Assembly: GCF_002078875.1 (NCBI RefSeq)
Contig: NC_034421.1
Location: 13,222,688 to 13,286,687, forward strand
Direction of reading: 5' to 3'
Source: Numida meleagris
Lineage: Eukaryota; Chordata; Aves; Galliformes; Numididae
DNA length: 64,000 bases
Shown here one piece after another: positions 9,801 through 19,000 of this stretch (its first letter is position 1; each line of letters opens with the position of its first letter). Below the pieces are notes generated by a model. It searched no databases and had not been told where the DNA came from. It saw nothing but the letters and a program-made list of their open reading frames with translations. Both the position numbers and the translations under genes were made by a program.

Positions 9801-11938
9801 AGCTTTGGTCCCTCTGCTGGCTGAGAGCTCTTCTCTGCGCTATGGTCTTTCTCCCCATGAGACAGTATCATTGCAGCCATGTCACAAGGAATTGCAGAGG
9901 GGGAGGCTGGGAAAAGTCCTGATAGTCCTACAGCATTCACATCTGTGGGATGTGCAGCAAAGCCTAGCAGTTCCACGGAGCTTTGGCCAGCTGATGGCCA
10001 TCCCAAAGGCACAGGGGAACACCAGGCACCATTGCTGTGCTGTGTGGTGCTGGAAGCGTAGTTAGAGCTCTGGGACAGAGTTTTTGCACACAGCCTCACC
10101 CCACGAGGTCAGCCCTCAGGCTTGTCCTCTAGGAAGGGATGAGGAAAGCTGCAGTTTCTGTTTCACTGCGGACAGCAGTGCAGGGAACAGAGGTGCGGAT
10201 GGTGCTGGAGATGCTGTTGCAATGTGTGGCTGCAGCCCTGGAGCGGGGCCAAGGGGCAGTGGGGAGCAGCCGGTCCCCCCGCGCTCCTCCCCAGCCCCGG
10301 TGTTTCTCCAGCTTGAGGGAGAACTCCATCAGCAAGGAGGGCGGCCCCGCCATCGCCCGCGCCCTGCGCACCAACGGCACCCTCAGGAAGCTGGAGTAAG
10401 TCCCATGGGTCCGGGGAGGGGCACCCAGCCTGCTGTGCAGTGCCACTGGGGCCGTCCTAAACTGTGTGTGGCAATGTCCTCTGTCCTCTGCCTCCAGCTT
10501 AGCAGCCAACCTGCTGCACGATGAAGGCGGCAAGGCCATCGCTTTGGCCATGAAGGAGAACCAGGCACTCACGTCCCTCCAGTGAGTTTCCATCAGACTC
10601 GGCGTGTCCCTGATGTGCTCTCCCATGGACTGTGCCATCCTGGACGCACCCATGGGGGTTCGCTCTGGGTGAACGGGTGCTGAGCCCGGGGGGTTTGGGG
10701 CATCCCAGCAGCCCTGCACTTCACATCCTGTTCCTCTTTTGCAGCCTGCAGTGGAACTTCATTCAGATGCAAGCTGCCACGGCCCTGGCACAAGCACTGC
10801 AGTCCAATGGCAGCCTGGCCAGCCTCGAGTAAGCAGGGATATGGCGGGCAGGTCCCAGCTCCTCGGGGCACCGTCCTCCTCTGGGCACCAGCCAGGAGCT
10901 GGCTTAGTCCATTGCCTCCTCCACGTGCTCCATCCCCATCCCCGGTCCCTGGCTGGGTTTGCTGGGTGTGTGTGGCTCCCCGAGCGCTCTGGCACACTGT
11001 GCTCAATGCCCTTCACTGCCCATCTCCCTGCCCCCTCTGCTTGGGCAGACACAGTATTGCGTGTCTCAGCTTGCAGGAGAACGCCATCGGGGACGAGGGA
11101 ATGGCGGCCCTGGCTGCTGCGCTGAAGGTCAACACCACGCTGGCAGATCTCCAGTGAGCACGCAGGCTGTGGCAGGGCCCTGCCGCTGCAGCTAGTCTGA
11201 TTAGCATGTCTAATTAGCACACCGCAGCCACCTCAGGACACACACTGAAGGACTCTGTTCTCTTGCAGTCTCCAGGTGGCTTCCATCGGCGCGGCCGGTG
11301 CCCAAGCCCTCGCGGAGGCCTTGATGGTCAACAACAGCCTGCAGGTCCTGGAGTAAGTGCTCAGAGGGGCAGCGAGCGCCCATCACCACGACGCTGCTCC
11401 CTGGAGCGTCCGAGACCTCCATGCTGGGCTCAGCACCGCTCACTCCCCACCCTGTGTCCCCCTGCTGGCCCGTGGGGGATGTGGGCCCTCCTCACGGCCT
11501 GTCTCGCTTTGCAGCTTGAGGGGAAACTCCATCGGCGTGGCAGGGGCCAAGGCGATGGCCAATGCGTTGAAGGTGAACCGCAGCCTCCGCTGGCTCAAGT
11601 AAGTATCCTGCTCCCTGGGGCGAGGTAGGAGACTTCCAGCCCTCCCTGACCCCGCCACCCACCGCAGCCTGCAGGAGAACTCCCTGGGCATGGACGGGGC
11701 CATCTGCATCGCCACCGCGCTGAGGGGCAACCACGGCCTCACCTACGTCAAGTAAGTGGTGAGCTGGATGGTGAGGCTGGTGCAGAGCTGGGCAGCTTCT
11801 CCCATACCCGCCGGGGATCCTGAGCTGCTCTTCCTCCCTGCTCCCAGCCTGCAGGGGAACCGCATCGGCCAGTCGGGAGCCAAGATGATCTCCGATGCCA
11901 TCCGGACCAACTCGCCCGACTGCGTGGTGGTGGTGTGA
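3843..11938 (+). CDS. NLRC3: NLRC3, NOD-like receptor (CARD-like, NACHT, LRR)
   Basis: The gene has 18 coding exons, all with GT-AG introns: 3843-3849, 3950-4210, 5033-6776, 7085-7171, 7824-7907, 8017-8100, 8433-8516, 8827-8910, 9274-9357, 9569-9652, 10312-10395, 10498-10581, 10745-10828, 11070-11153, 11269-11352, 11515-11598, 11668-11751, 11848-11938. Joined, they give 3282 nt, or 1093 residues plus stop, with phases consistent throughout. Domains are a CARD-like helical region (about 1-89), NACHT (Walker A GVAGIGKST at 174-182; Walker B LILDGLDE at about 245-252; sensor-like TSRP with Arg297), a winged helix with FSHLTIQEF (His483), and LRRs from about 671 to the end. The NACHT and LRR parts align closely with mammalian NLRC3 (about 1065 residues, from memory). 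Known NLRC3 is a cytosolic ATPase that dampens TLR/TRAF6-NF-kB and STING-TBK1 signalling. That role is inferred here from orthology. It is convergent with CLUAP1, as in human. Confidence 0.95.
3950..4210 (+). CDS. NLRC3: NLRC3 coding exon 2, CARD-like N-terminal domain
   Basis: The exon lies between a polypyrimidine-cag acceptor and the donor at 4211 (gtaggc). It encodes an amphipathic helical block starting EAWVSRYRRQLMRSISPQFL and ending in LYLHITVYG. The segment with PEQVRAVVDILAGKGS matches the N-terminal region of mammalian NLRC3, which has a similar EQVKALMDLLAGKGS stretch. The helices before that stretch resemble a death-fold (CARD). The exon keeps a second long open frame, described under findings. 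Confidence 0.92.
4584..4780. repeat. Degenerate ~110-bp repeat in NLRC3 intron 2
   Basis: An acaggtcaggaccgaggctagcaagga segment near 4618-4643 recurs with changes as acaggtcagggtccagaccagcaaggtcc near 4729-4756. Shorter echoes (cagggtcaggac at about 4649; gatgaggcag/gatgaggtgg at about 4593 and 4691) suggest two diverged copies offset by about 100-110 bp. I do not recognise the family, and boundaries are approximate. Confidence 0.5.
5033..6776 (+). CDS. NLRC3: NLRC3 coding exon 3, NACHT and winged-helix region
   Basis: This single 1744-bp exon encodes about residues 90-670, as is usual for NLR genes. It carries the P-loop (nt about 5284-5310), the Walker B acidic cluster (nt about 5497-5523), TSRP (nt 5647-5658) and the winged-helix FSHLTIQEF motif around 6205. 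It is intact, without frameshifts. The open frame continues upstream to 4867 only by chance. The acceptor ctgtgcag at 5025-5032 restores the phase set by exon 2 (TAT G|AA). Confidence 0.96.
7085..7171 (+). CDS. NLRC3: NLRC3 exon 4, first LRR unit (87 bp)
   Basis: The acceptor tttcctccag opens the exon and the donor gtagga closes it. It encodes RLDNNQF followed by a MELLGSVLSVKDCQIQRL segment, which is nearly identical to the mammalian NLRC3 sequence at the NACHT-LRR junction. It is one codon longer than the following units, so it is the slightly irregular leading repeat. Confidence 0.95.
7824..11751 (+). CDS. NLRC3: NLRC3 exons 5-17, thirteen 84-bp LRR exons
   Basis: Exons are 7824-7907, 8017-8100, 8433-8516, 8827-8910, 9274-9357, 9569-9652, 10312-10395, 10498-10581, 10745-10828, 11070-11153, 11269-11352, 11515-11598 and 11668-11751. 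Every one is exactly 84 bp, begins with the last base of a split codon and ends two bases into the next. Each therefore encodes one 28-residue ribonuclease-inhibitor-type LRR with the pattern L.L..N.I...GA.ALA.AL..N..L. They cover about residues 700-1064. Any exon can be skipped without changing the frame. Introns are 69 to 659 bp, the smallest being 11599-11667. Confidence 0.95.
11848..11938 (+). CDS. NLRC3: NLRC3 exon 18, last LRR unit and stop
   Basis: The exon follows a ctcccag acceptor. It encodes a final LRR (LQGNRIGQSGAKMISDAI) and a short C-terminal tail ending in CVVVV before TGA at 11936-11938. The mammalian protein ends in a comparable short tail after the same repeat. The LRR array is therefore complete. 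Confidence 0.94.
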
Positions 11939-13245
11939 GGGCACGCGGCTGTGCGAGGAGGTGGCCTGGGGGGACAGAGGGCAATCCCTTTGGCCTGCTG
12001 CCCACCCGTCAAGGGGGAGCTGGGGCAGGGAGAGCCCCACAGCTCTCGGCATGGCCTCACAGCTGCTGCTGGGTCCCAGGGCTCTAAATCAGCAGCACAT
12101 GAGGGTTAGAAGCTGGGGAATGCACCGTGTACCTGTTCGCTCAGACGCTGGGGGAGCTTCAAGGCTGCATAAATGGATGAAATGGAAATGGGAGGGAGGA
12201 GGGGACAGATCCCACACATCAGGTCCTTCTCATGCACATGGTGACTTAACTCTACCGTGGGGCCAGCAGCTCTGCCCTGCTGCAGTGCTGTGCCCAGAGC
12301 CTGTCCTGCACCAGGCACGTCCTGGCTGCATAGGAGCTCTGCTCTCAACCCACCTAAAGATGCTCTAGGCAAATGCTGCAGCACCCCAGCCTGGCCCCAG
12401 TACACTGCTTCCAGTGCCAGCCCTTCTCTGTCTAGGTCTGCTAGGGATGCCCTAGGAGCACTGGGTGAAACAGCAGCCCCTTGTCAGCCAGCTGCACACA
12501 GCCCAGTCCTGCAGGATGGTGCTGAAATCCTGCTGAGATGAGAAGGCTGCTGTTCTCTTGTGCTCAGAGCAGTGGTGCTTTGGACCTGGACACTGGAGAG
12601 CAGGGGCTGCTCCTTGTGCAGCTGTGTGGTTTGCCATGCCCACAACAACAGGTTGGCTTTGGCTGAGCAAACACAGTACCTGGTTGGTTGGTAGTGCTGC
12701 CCTCCATCACATCCTCTCGGAGGAGACAGGGATCCCAAGGCACAGGAGCGCAGTCACTGAGAAAGGCCCTTGGGAAAGAAAGAGCCCTTGGGAGAAAGGA
12801 AGGAGGAGCAGGAGGAACAGCACTGCATGAGGATGGGCCATCTCCAGCACACACACCCTGGTGCAGGAGCGCCTCAGGACAAAGTGCTGCCCCTCGAGCT
12901 GAGGACCTCTGGGTTCCCTGCTGCTGCCATTGGGTCACCTTCTGGGCAGGCGGCTGCTGAAGGCAGAGGTGCCAGGTGATGCCTCTGTGTGTGTGGCAGA
13001 CGTGGTGGCTCTCCAGAAGGTGCCAGGTTTGCAGCTGGAGCAGCAGCCAGTCTGTGCAACCCCCCTCAGCCCCCACGGCCAGCAGCTCCCCTCCCTTCGC
13101 CTCCCAGAGCCGCACTTGGACACGCTCCTGCAGGTCAGGGCAGTGAGCAGCTGCTCTGAGCACCTCTGTGGGCTGCTCCTGGGGGAATGCTGGGGTGAGC
13201 TGTGCCACATGTACATTCTTGGAAATAAAGGAGTTCCTAGCTGAA
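11939..13245 (+). other. Predicted NLRC3 3' untranslated region
   Basis: This roughly 1.3-kb stretch runs from the NLRC3 stop to just past the AATAAA at 13224. No further exon of the receptor is seen. It contains a small imperfect tandem duplication near 12761-12806 (two copies of a cccttgggaaag-type unit). It also has a 328-codon antisense open frame (12564-13550) without recognisable domains, which I treat as chance. The 3' end is inferred from the signal only. An internal earlier poly(A) site is not excluded. Confidence 0.6.
13224..13229 (+). promoter_or_regulatory. Polyadenylation signal, NLRC3
   Basis: A canonical AATAAA lies 1.29 kb after the NLRC3 stop, in the context ttggaaataaaggagttcc. 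It is the first clear plus-strand AATAAA after the stop codon. Cleavage would be expected about 10-30 nt downstream. Confidence 0.65.
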
Positions 13246-13254
13246 AAGACACCT

Positions 13255-15572
13255 TGCGCTGCTTTCCTCTGTTGGCTGTGGGCGATTACATAGGACATTG
13301 GGGTGCACTGCCAGGCCTGTGCCCCTCTGCCTGGACTGGGGACCCCATGCCCTGTTCCACTGTGACTTTTACATCTCAGGGGCTGGCTCACGTTCTCCAG
13401 CAGGAAAAATAATGACGCTGAAATCCTCCCTCTGTCACTAACCCTTAAGGGCAGACAGACTTGGGGCCAGCTCTGCCCAAAGCCTGTGCCCAAACCCAAG
13501 CTTAAATACTGCCCAAAATGCCAACAGGAGACAGCAATCAGCAACCCCAAGCTGGCTCCTGTACCCCGGGGCTCCAGGACCTACAGGGTTAACACCAATT
13601 TGAAACACATTCATCAGTCTGCACGCATGTACACATACCTAGCTACGCACGAACACTCCTGAGCTGAACGGGGCAAATGCTCGGAGGGCTCCGTTCCAGT
13701 GCTGCTGGGGGCAAGCTGCTCCGGCCCTGCTGCTCACAGCTGACAGAAGCAGCTGCCATCGTGCTGTGCTGGAGGCTAGGTGGCAGTGCTGCCTGAAGAG
13801 GCCCTGGCTCTGTGCACACGATGCAGTACACCAGCTTTCCGTTTCAGCCTATGGTATAGGAAAATAGCATAGAAAAAAAACGCTCTGAAACTGTGTTCTG
13901 AGCTCCGGCACCGTGCCCGGCCTCATGGGCGATCCGTCTCACAGGTCAAAAGCATCTCTCAGCAAACAGGGAGGATCGGAACAGATTCCCTATGTAACAT
14001 GGAAGAGTATTTTCAGATCAGGTGCTAAAACCAGGATCTTTCAGCCTCCAGGAGAAGGGACCATGGTCAGCACGCACACACCTTGCTGGCTGTCAGAGGA
14101 GCACCCTAATGGCTCTGCACTAACAACTTTCTGCTTTCTTTGAGCTGCAGTACCAAATGCCAATTAACTTTACAATTAAGGGTGCAAAGCGGGGTCCTAA
14201 CTGCCAGCTCAGCTCGAGCCAGCACACCACAGCACTCACCCACGCACTGTTACTACACAGAAGTTGTGGACTATTTACCTGGGAAGTTCTGGCACATCCT
14301 GACAGGGCATTTCCAGTTCTGAGCTCTGCTGATGAGGAACTACTTTGGGTGTCAGAGACATGAGAGATGGAAGAGCTCCTGGTTTTCAGGTAACTGCTGT
14401 GCATTCCTTCCTTCAGCTCAATAAAAGAGGGGCTGGAAAACACTCTTCAGATGGAGGGAAAGCAAAGTATTTTGCTGATGTGAAATAAAGGAAGGAGAGG
14501 AGAACAGCCTGGGCTCGTCTGCTCTGATGAACACACACTGCAACGAACTCATCTAATCAAGCACTGATTTCTGCTCCTGCGAAGACAGATCGTGATCCAA
14601 AAGACAAGAGGCAAAACACCAAACTCCAGCTTTTGCTTTCACCTGAATGCTTTCACTGATGGCCTAAGTATAACCCACTGACCTCCTCAGTAAGCTCAGC
14701 ACTGCTGCCAGCAGCAGGGCACCAACCCCGGGTGTCTGTGTGCCTGTGCTAACTGTGCAGAGCCACCACTGCCCCACGCTGACCTCAGCTCCTACCACAC
14801 TGCTTGTCATCTTCTGCCTCCTGCCCACATCTCTTGTTCCTCTACAGGAAGCTGAGAATCTCTTGTAAACATTCTCCCAACAACCCCCCCCTTTTTTTTC
14901 CCTAAAATGTGCAGGAATTTAATACCCTGGGATCTTAATCACTGTTCACTGAAACTGGACAGGCATCCTCAAAGCTCTTTAGTGAGGGCTAGACAAAGGG
15001 GCAATCTCGTTCCTATTGAAAACCAGGCTAAAAATGGTGAATAATTAATTATAGAAAATACACCTATTCTTGATAGAAGGAGGAATGTTTTCTCCAACAA
15101 AAAAAACATGAGAACAGCATTACACACCAGTCAATTCCAATTGGATTTGGGTCCCCACAGTACACGAGGAAAGGCTGAGGAACAAAAGGAAGCAACAACC
15201 ACCCAACTTTGGGGCCGTTTGAGCGCCTAAAGCTCAGTCTGCTCCAAAAGCGTAATTAAAGGGCTAATTTCCTATGGAATTAATCACGGTGCAGTCTCAC
15301 ACAGTTGCTCTGAGGACACTCAAGCACGGCCCGCTTAAGCCTGAGAACGACTCCCAAGGACACAGCTGAAACACTGAGAGATGCTGCACTGAGGTTGTCT
15401 CTGAGGATCCCTCCCTGCTTTCCCAGCTGTAGCTTTCCTCCTTCAGGCCAACTGGTGCTGCCCTTGGCAGAGACGAGCCCTTGATGAAGGAAAGGGTACG
15501 TTTAGGATAAATAGATCTAAGCCACTTTTAAAACCAATTTAACTGCGTTCCCAGAGCAGCTTTTCATCCAGC
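13255..15572. other. Intergenic region between convergent NLRC3 and CLUAP1
   Basis: I find no coding exon here. Composition shifts from GC-rich to AT-richer around 13.9-15 kb. Two AT-rich blocks (15030-15065 and 15250-15295) carry clustered TAATTA/ATTAAT cores. Neither gene's terminal exon extends here unless alternative poly(A) sites are used. Confidence 0.6.
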
Positions 15573-15578
15573 TTTATT
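15573..15578 (-). promoter_or_regulatory. Candidate polyadenylation signal, CLUAP1
   Basis: TTTATT on the plus strand is AATAAA on the minus strand, about 350 nt past the CLUAP1 stop codon. No nearer minus-strand AATAAA was noticed between 15578 and 15928. This would give a 3'UTR of roughly 370 nt. Confidence 0.6.
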
Positions 15579-15927
15579 AAGGCAAAAAAATCTGTTTGGT
15601 CATAATAAAGTGCAGGGAAATCAAGCACGCGATGCTCGCTGGAGTGAGACTTCTGGCACTGCAGCGCATGAGGGCCAGTTCTAATGCAATTATGGAAATA
15701 ACAGCACTCCACGTTACTGTGATTCTCATTATGGATAAAGTGCTCATACTTTGCAGTCACAAGACTGGCAATCCAAGTTTAATTTTCAAGTTTAATGAAC
15801 ATTATTTACCAACTCCTGAACTCATGCTGACGAGCGCTTTTCGGATGGCAGGCTGTTATTAGTTCCTGGCCCGCGTGCTCTCTAAAGTCTCCGTGTCAAG
15901 GTGCCTCCTGGTCCTGCTGCTGAAGGG

Positions 15928-16083
15928 TCAGAAGTCATCATCGCTTTCCTCCAGAGGCTCTGGCTTCTTTGCTCGGTGGCTGGATTTGCTGGGGGAGATT
16001 TCCATGCTGTCATCTTCCACATCCTCCTCCTCATCTTCATCATCATCATCATCCAGGTCAATCTCACTATCCCCCGACTCCTC
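15928..16083 (-). CDS. CLUAP1: CLUAP1 terminal coding exon, acidic tail
   Basis: The acceptor (rc: tttcctgcag) precedes GAGGAGTCGGGGG. The 52 codons encode [10 protein letters not shown], a run of Asp/Glu residues, then [20 protein letters not shown] and SDDDF before TGA (15928-15930). Human CLUAP1 ends in the same way with an acidic run and a SDNDF terminus. The acidic run is written largely in GAT codons (plus-strand catcatcatc, 16036-16052) and could vary in length by slippage. Confidence 0.95.
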   Translation of the reverse strand, partial: EESGDSEIDLDDDDDEDEEEDVEDDSMEISPSKSSHRAKKPEPLEESDDDF

Positions 16084-19000
16084 CTGCAGGAAAGCACACA
16101 GCATTCACCACCACTTCAACTCTCAGATGTGAGGCATTTGGGGCAGCTCAGAAGCAAAGGATGGTGCTCCTGGCCAGCATTCTGCTGCTCCCTCCCATGT
16201 GCTCGGTGCAATCACACAGCTGAGGGCCATGGGAAGGCCACGTGTCTGCACAGGTACGGTTCCAGCTGTGGACTTGCCCCAGGGAGCAGCAGCAGGCTCT
16301 TCCAAACCAATGGAAGGCCACAGCTCAGCACCTCTGGGAGCGGAATGCCCCCATGGCTCCCACCAGCAGCTCCCACTTCGCTAGACATCGGCTGCTCCAC
16401 TCAATCCATGGCAAACATCCTTTCCCACTTCGCGGGGCTGCCAAAAATGAACTTCCTGACTTCTGCTGAATCGGAGACATCAAACACCTTGCAGAACTTC
16501 AAAGAGATACCTGCTGTGAGACCCAGGAATCAATGCCTCACCCAAGAAAAATCGCAGGAGAGGAACCCACCTGTGCCTTGGTGATGATCCTGCGCTTGCC
16601 TGGCTGGGCTGGGGCAGCTCTCCCCTTGGACAACCAGAGTGGGAAGAACAGGAGAGGCAGAGCAGGAGAAAAATGAACAAATACGAGAACATAAAAGGAA
16701 AAAAAAAAAAAAAACAACGAAAAGGAAGTAACCAGAATGGGAGCAGGAGGGAAGGAAGCAAAAGATTACAATGAAAATGGGGGAAACTGAGGCTGAACTA
16801 TCAAGCACAGGCAGGTGCCCAGAGAGCTGCTCACTGTTTGAGACATACCCAATTTTGGGGCTGTGCCAATGGAGACACAGGAGGAGGCTGTGAACAGCGT
16901 GTGGTAAAAAAGGGAAATGCAAAGGGCAGAGAAATGACAAAGCTGGCAAGGACATGGGCAAGGACAGTCAGGCAGCGCTGTGACCGAGGGCGCGTTGTCT
17001 TCACCTGCAGCACTGACCCTACCCAGCAATGGGTCCCAATGCCAAAGGCATAAATCACTCCCCAGAAGGCAGCGACCAGCCTTAGCTCGATCCATTCTGG
17101 CAGAAGCAAACAGCAGAGCGTGGTCTGTAAGCTCATTTCCTGAGAAATGGTGAGGATGGGCAGAATGAGAGGCAGTGCTGAGAGGGACTGACGTGGCTCA
17201 GCAGTGCAGGGATGGCTGAATTCTGAGCATGCCCTCCTTGCTGGCAGGCAGCACAGGCCAGGGTGTCTGCTGGATGTCAGACAGAAGGACTCCGTACAAG
17301 TAAATTAACAGCACCGGCTCAAACACGAGCTCACAATCACCACGGTTTTTATAGGTTTGTACCGGCTCCTAACACAGATTGGGCTGTGCCAGCTGGCATT
17401 TTCCCAACCATCACCTGGGATCAAGACATCCCCACTGATCCTGGCTGGCAGCTAAGATGCAGGCGCCTTTTTGGGATGGAGAGCTTGTTGTATGGCTGCA
17501 AGCCATATCAGAGCAACTGGCTTTGGGGCCAAAGGCTCTGTTTTATCTCCTAATACATGTGTAGCCACTTAAGAGTGCCCAGAGGGATAGAAAGGTCACC
17601 CATATGCCAGAGGCTGAGCATAGCAGCAAGAACAGTGCCTGCTCTGCAAACCTGGGTCTTCCCAACTAGCTGCCATCTGCTCATCAGGTCAGCTTTACCC
17701 AGATGCAAAGCCAGAAGCTATGAGACAGCAATATCTGCAAGGCAGGGATCCCAAGGGCTCCAGCTCACATTTCAGCTCTCATCCCTGTCCCATCAGCTGC
17801 AGGACTGGTGCTTGAGATGCTGTGTGTTAGCACAGCTCAGTGACAGGGCTCCAAGGAGTATGACTTCAGAGTAAATCAGGGGATTCCCACCAGCACGTCC
17901 AACTCCTGCTACATTGCGCTGATCCCCTCCTAGCAGTCTGCCCCAATGGCTCAGCAAAGCAGCATCCCTGTAGCCTGCGTGCCACTGCTTACACGCTGCA
18001 GGCTGAGGTTAAAGCACAGGGCAATGTGCAGAGACCTGAAGAGCAGAAGAACAATGGGAAAGTGTGTGTGTGCAGAGAAGGAGAGAGCGGTCAGCTGGAG
18101 GGAAGGAGGGGAAAAGAGAGCCCATGGCACAGAGAGTGAGCAGGTAAGGATCTGTTTCTCTAGCTGAGGAGAGGGCAGGTGTTCTAAAGTGCTATCAGAG
18201 GAGCTCTGCAGGCACATGGGATGGTTACTTACATCTTCCTCTGTGTCTCCACCCTGCATTGTTCCCACGATCCGGGCACCAGCTCTTCCTGCAGAGCAAA
18301 GAGAATCACCGTAAAGTCTGGAGAATGAAAGATGAAGGGCAGGGTTTCCTTTCAGAGGACCAACCAAATGGCAGCGAGAGGATGAGGACCCAGTGCAGGT
18401 GAGGCCACCCTGCCTGCCAACTCAGGAGAAGGTGAAGAGGGTAAGGCTGACGGTATTGTGGTGCTAGAGCTACCTCGTGTGGCTGTGACAGCTTTGTAAG
18501 CCAAAGTGCATAGCAGCTTGAAGAGATTCATATCTTAAGATTCAATTTCCATAAGGAACTCCATAGCAGTTTTTTGAGCACTGTTTATACCTTCAAGCAA
18601 GGAGCCTTCCCGATCTCATAGCTCCATCTATTTGGCTTACTGGAAATTTGGCTGACAGACAATATGATTATCATATGCAGATATTCCTCATCAGAAGAAC
18701 ATCCAAGGATGCGCAAGACGTCGAATTGCTAGCAGAAAGACGTGAGAGCTGGAGGTTAGAAAGTGAAGCCAAATGAAACCCAATCAGAAACATGGCAGTG
18801 ATTACTCACTTCAATCAACCAGCTGGAGGAGCAGAAGGAGGGACACTTTCTTGCCTTCAAACCCAAACAACCTGACTGGATGTGCTCCTGGGCAGGCTGC
18901 TTCAGCTGACGCTGTTTGAGTAGAGGGGTCAGGCTAAAGGCTCTCAAGAGATCCCTGCCAATCCAAATGATTCTGTGAAATGGCATAATCCTCTGCTTTA

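Noticed and set aside
12564..13550. 328-codon minus-strand open frame antisense to the NLRC3 3'UTR
   Set aside because: It has no recognisable domain, lies in GC-rich DNA where stops are rare, and overlaps the NLRC3 poly(A) region. Low-complexity Cys/Ser/Pro/Leu content suggests chance.
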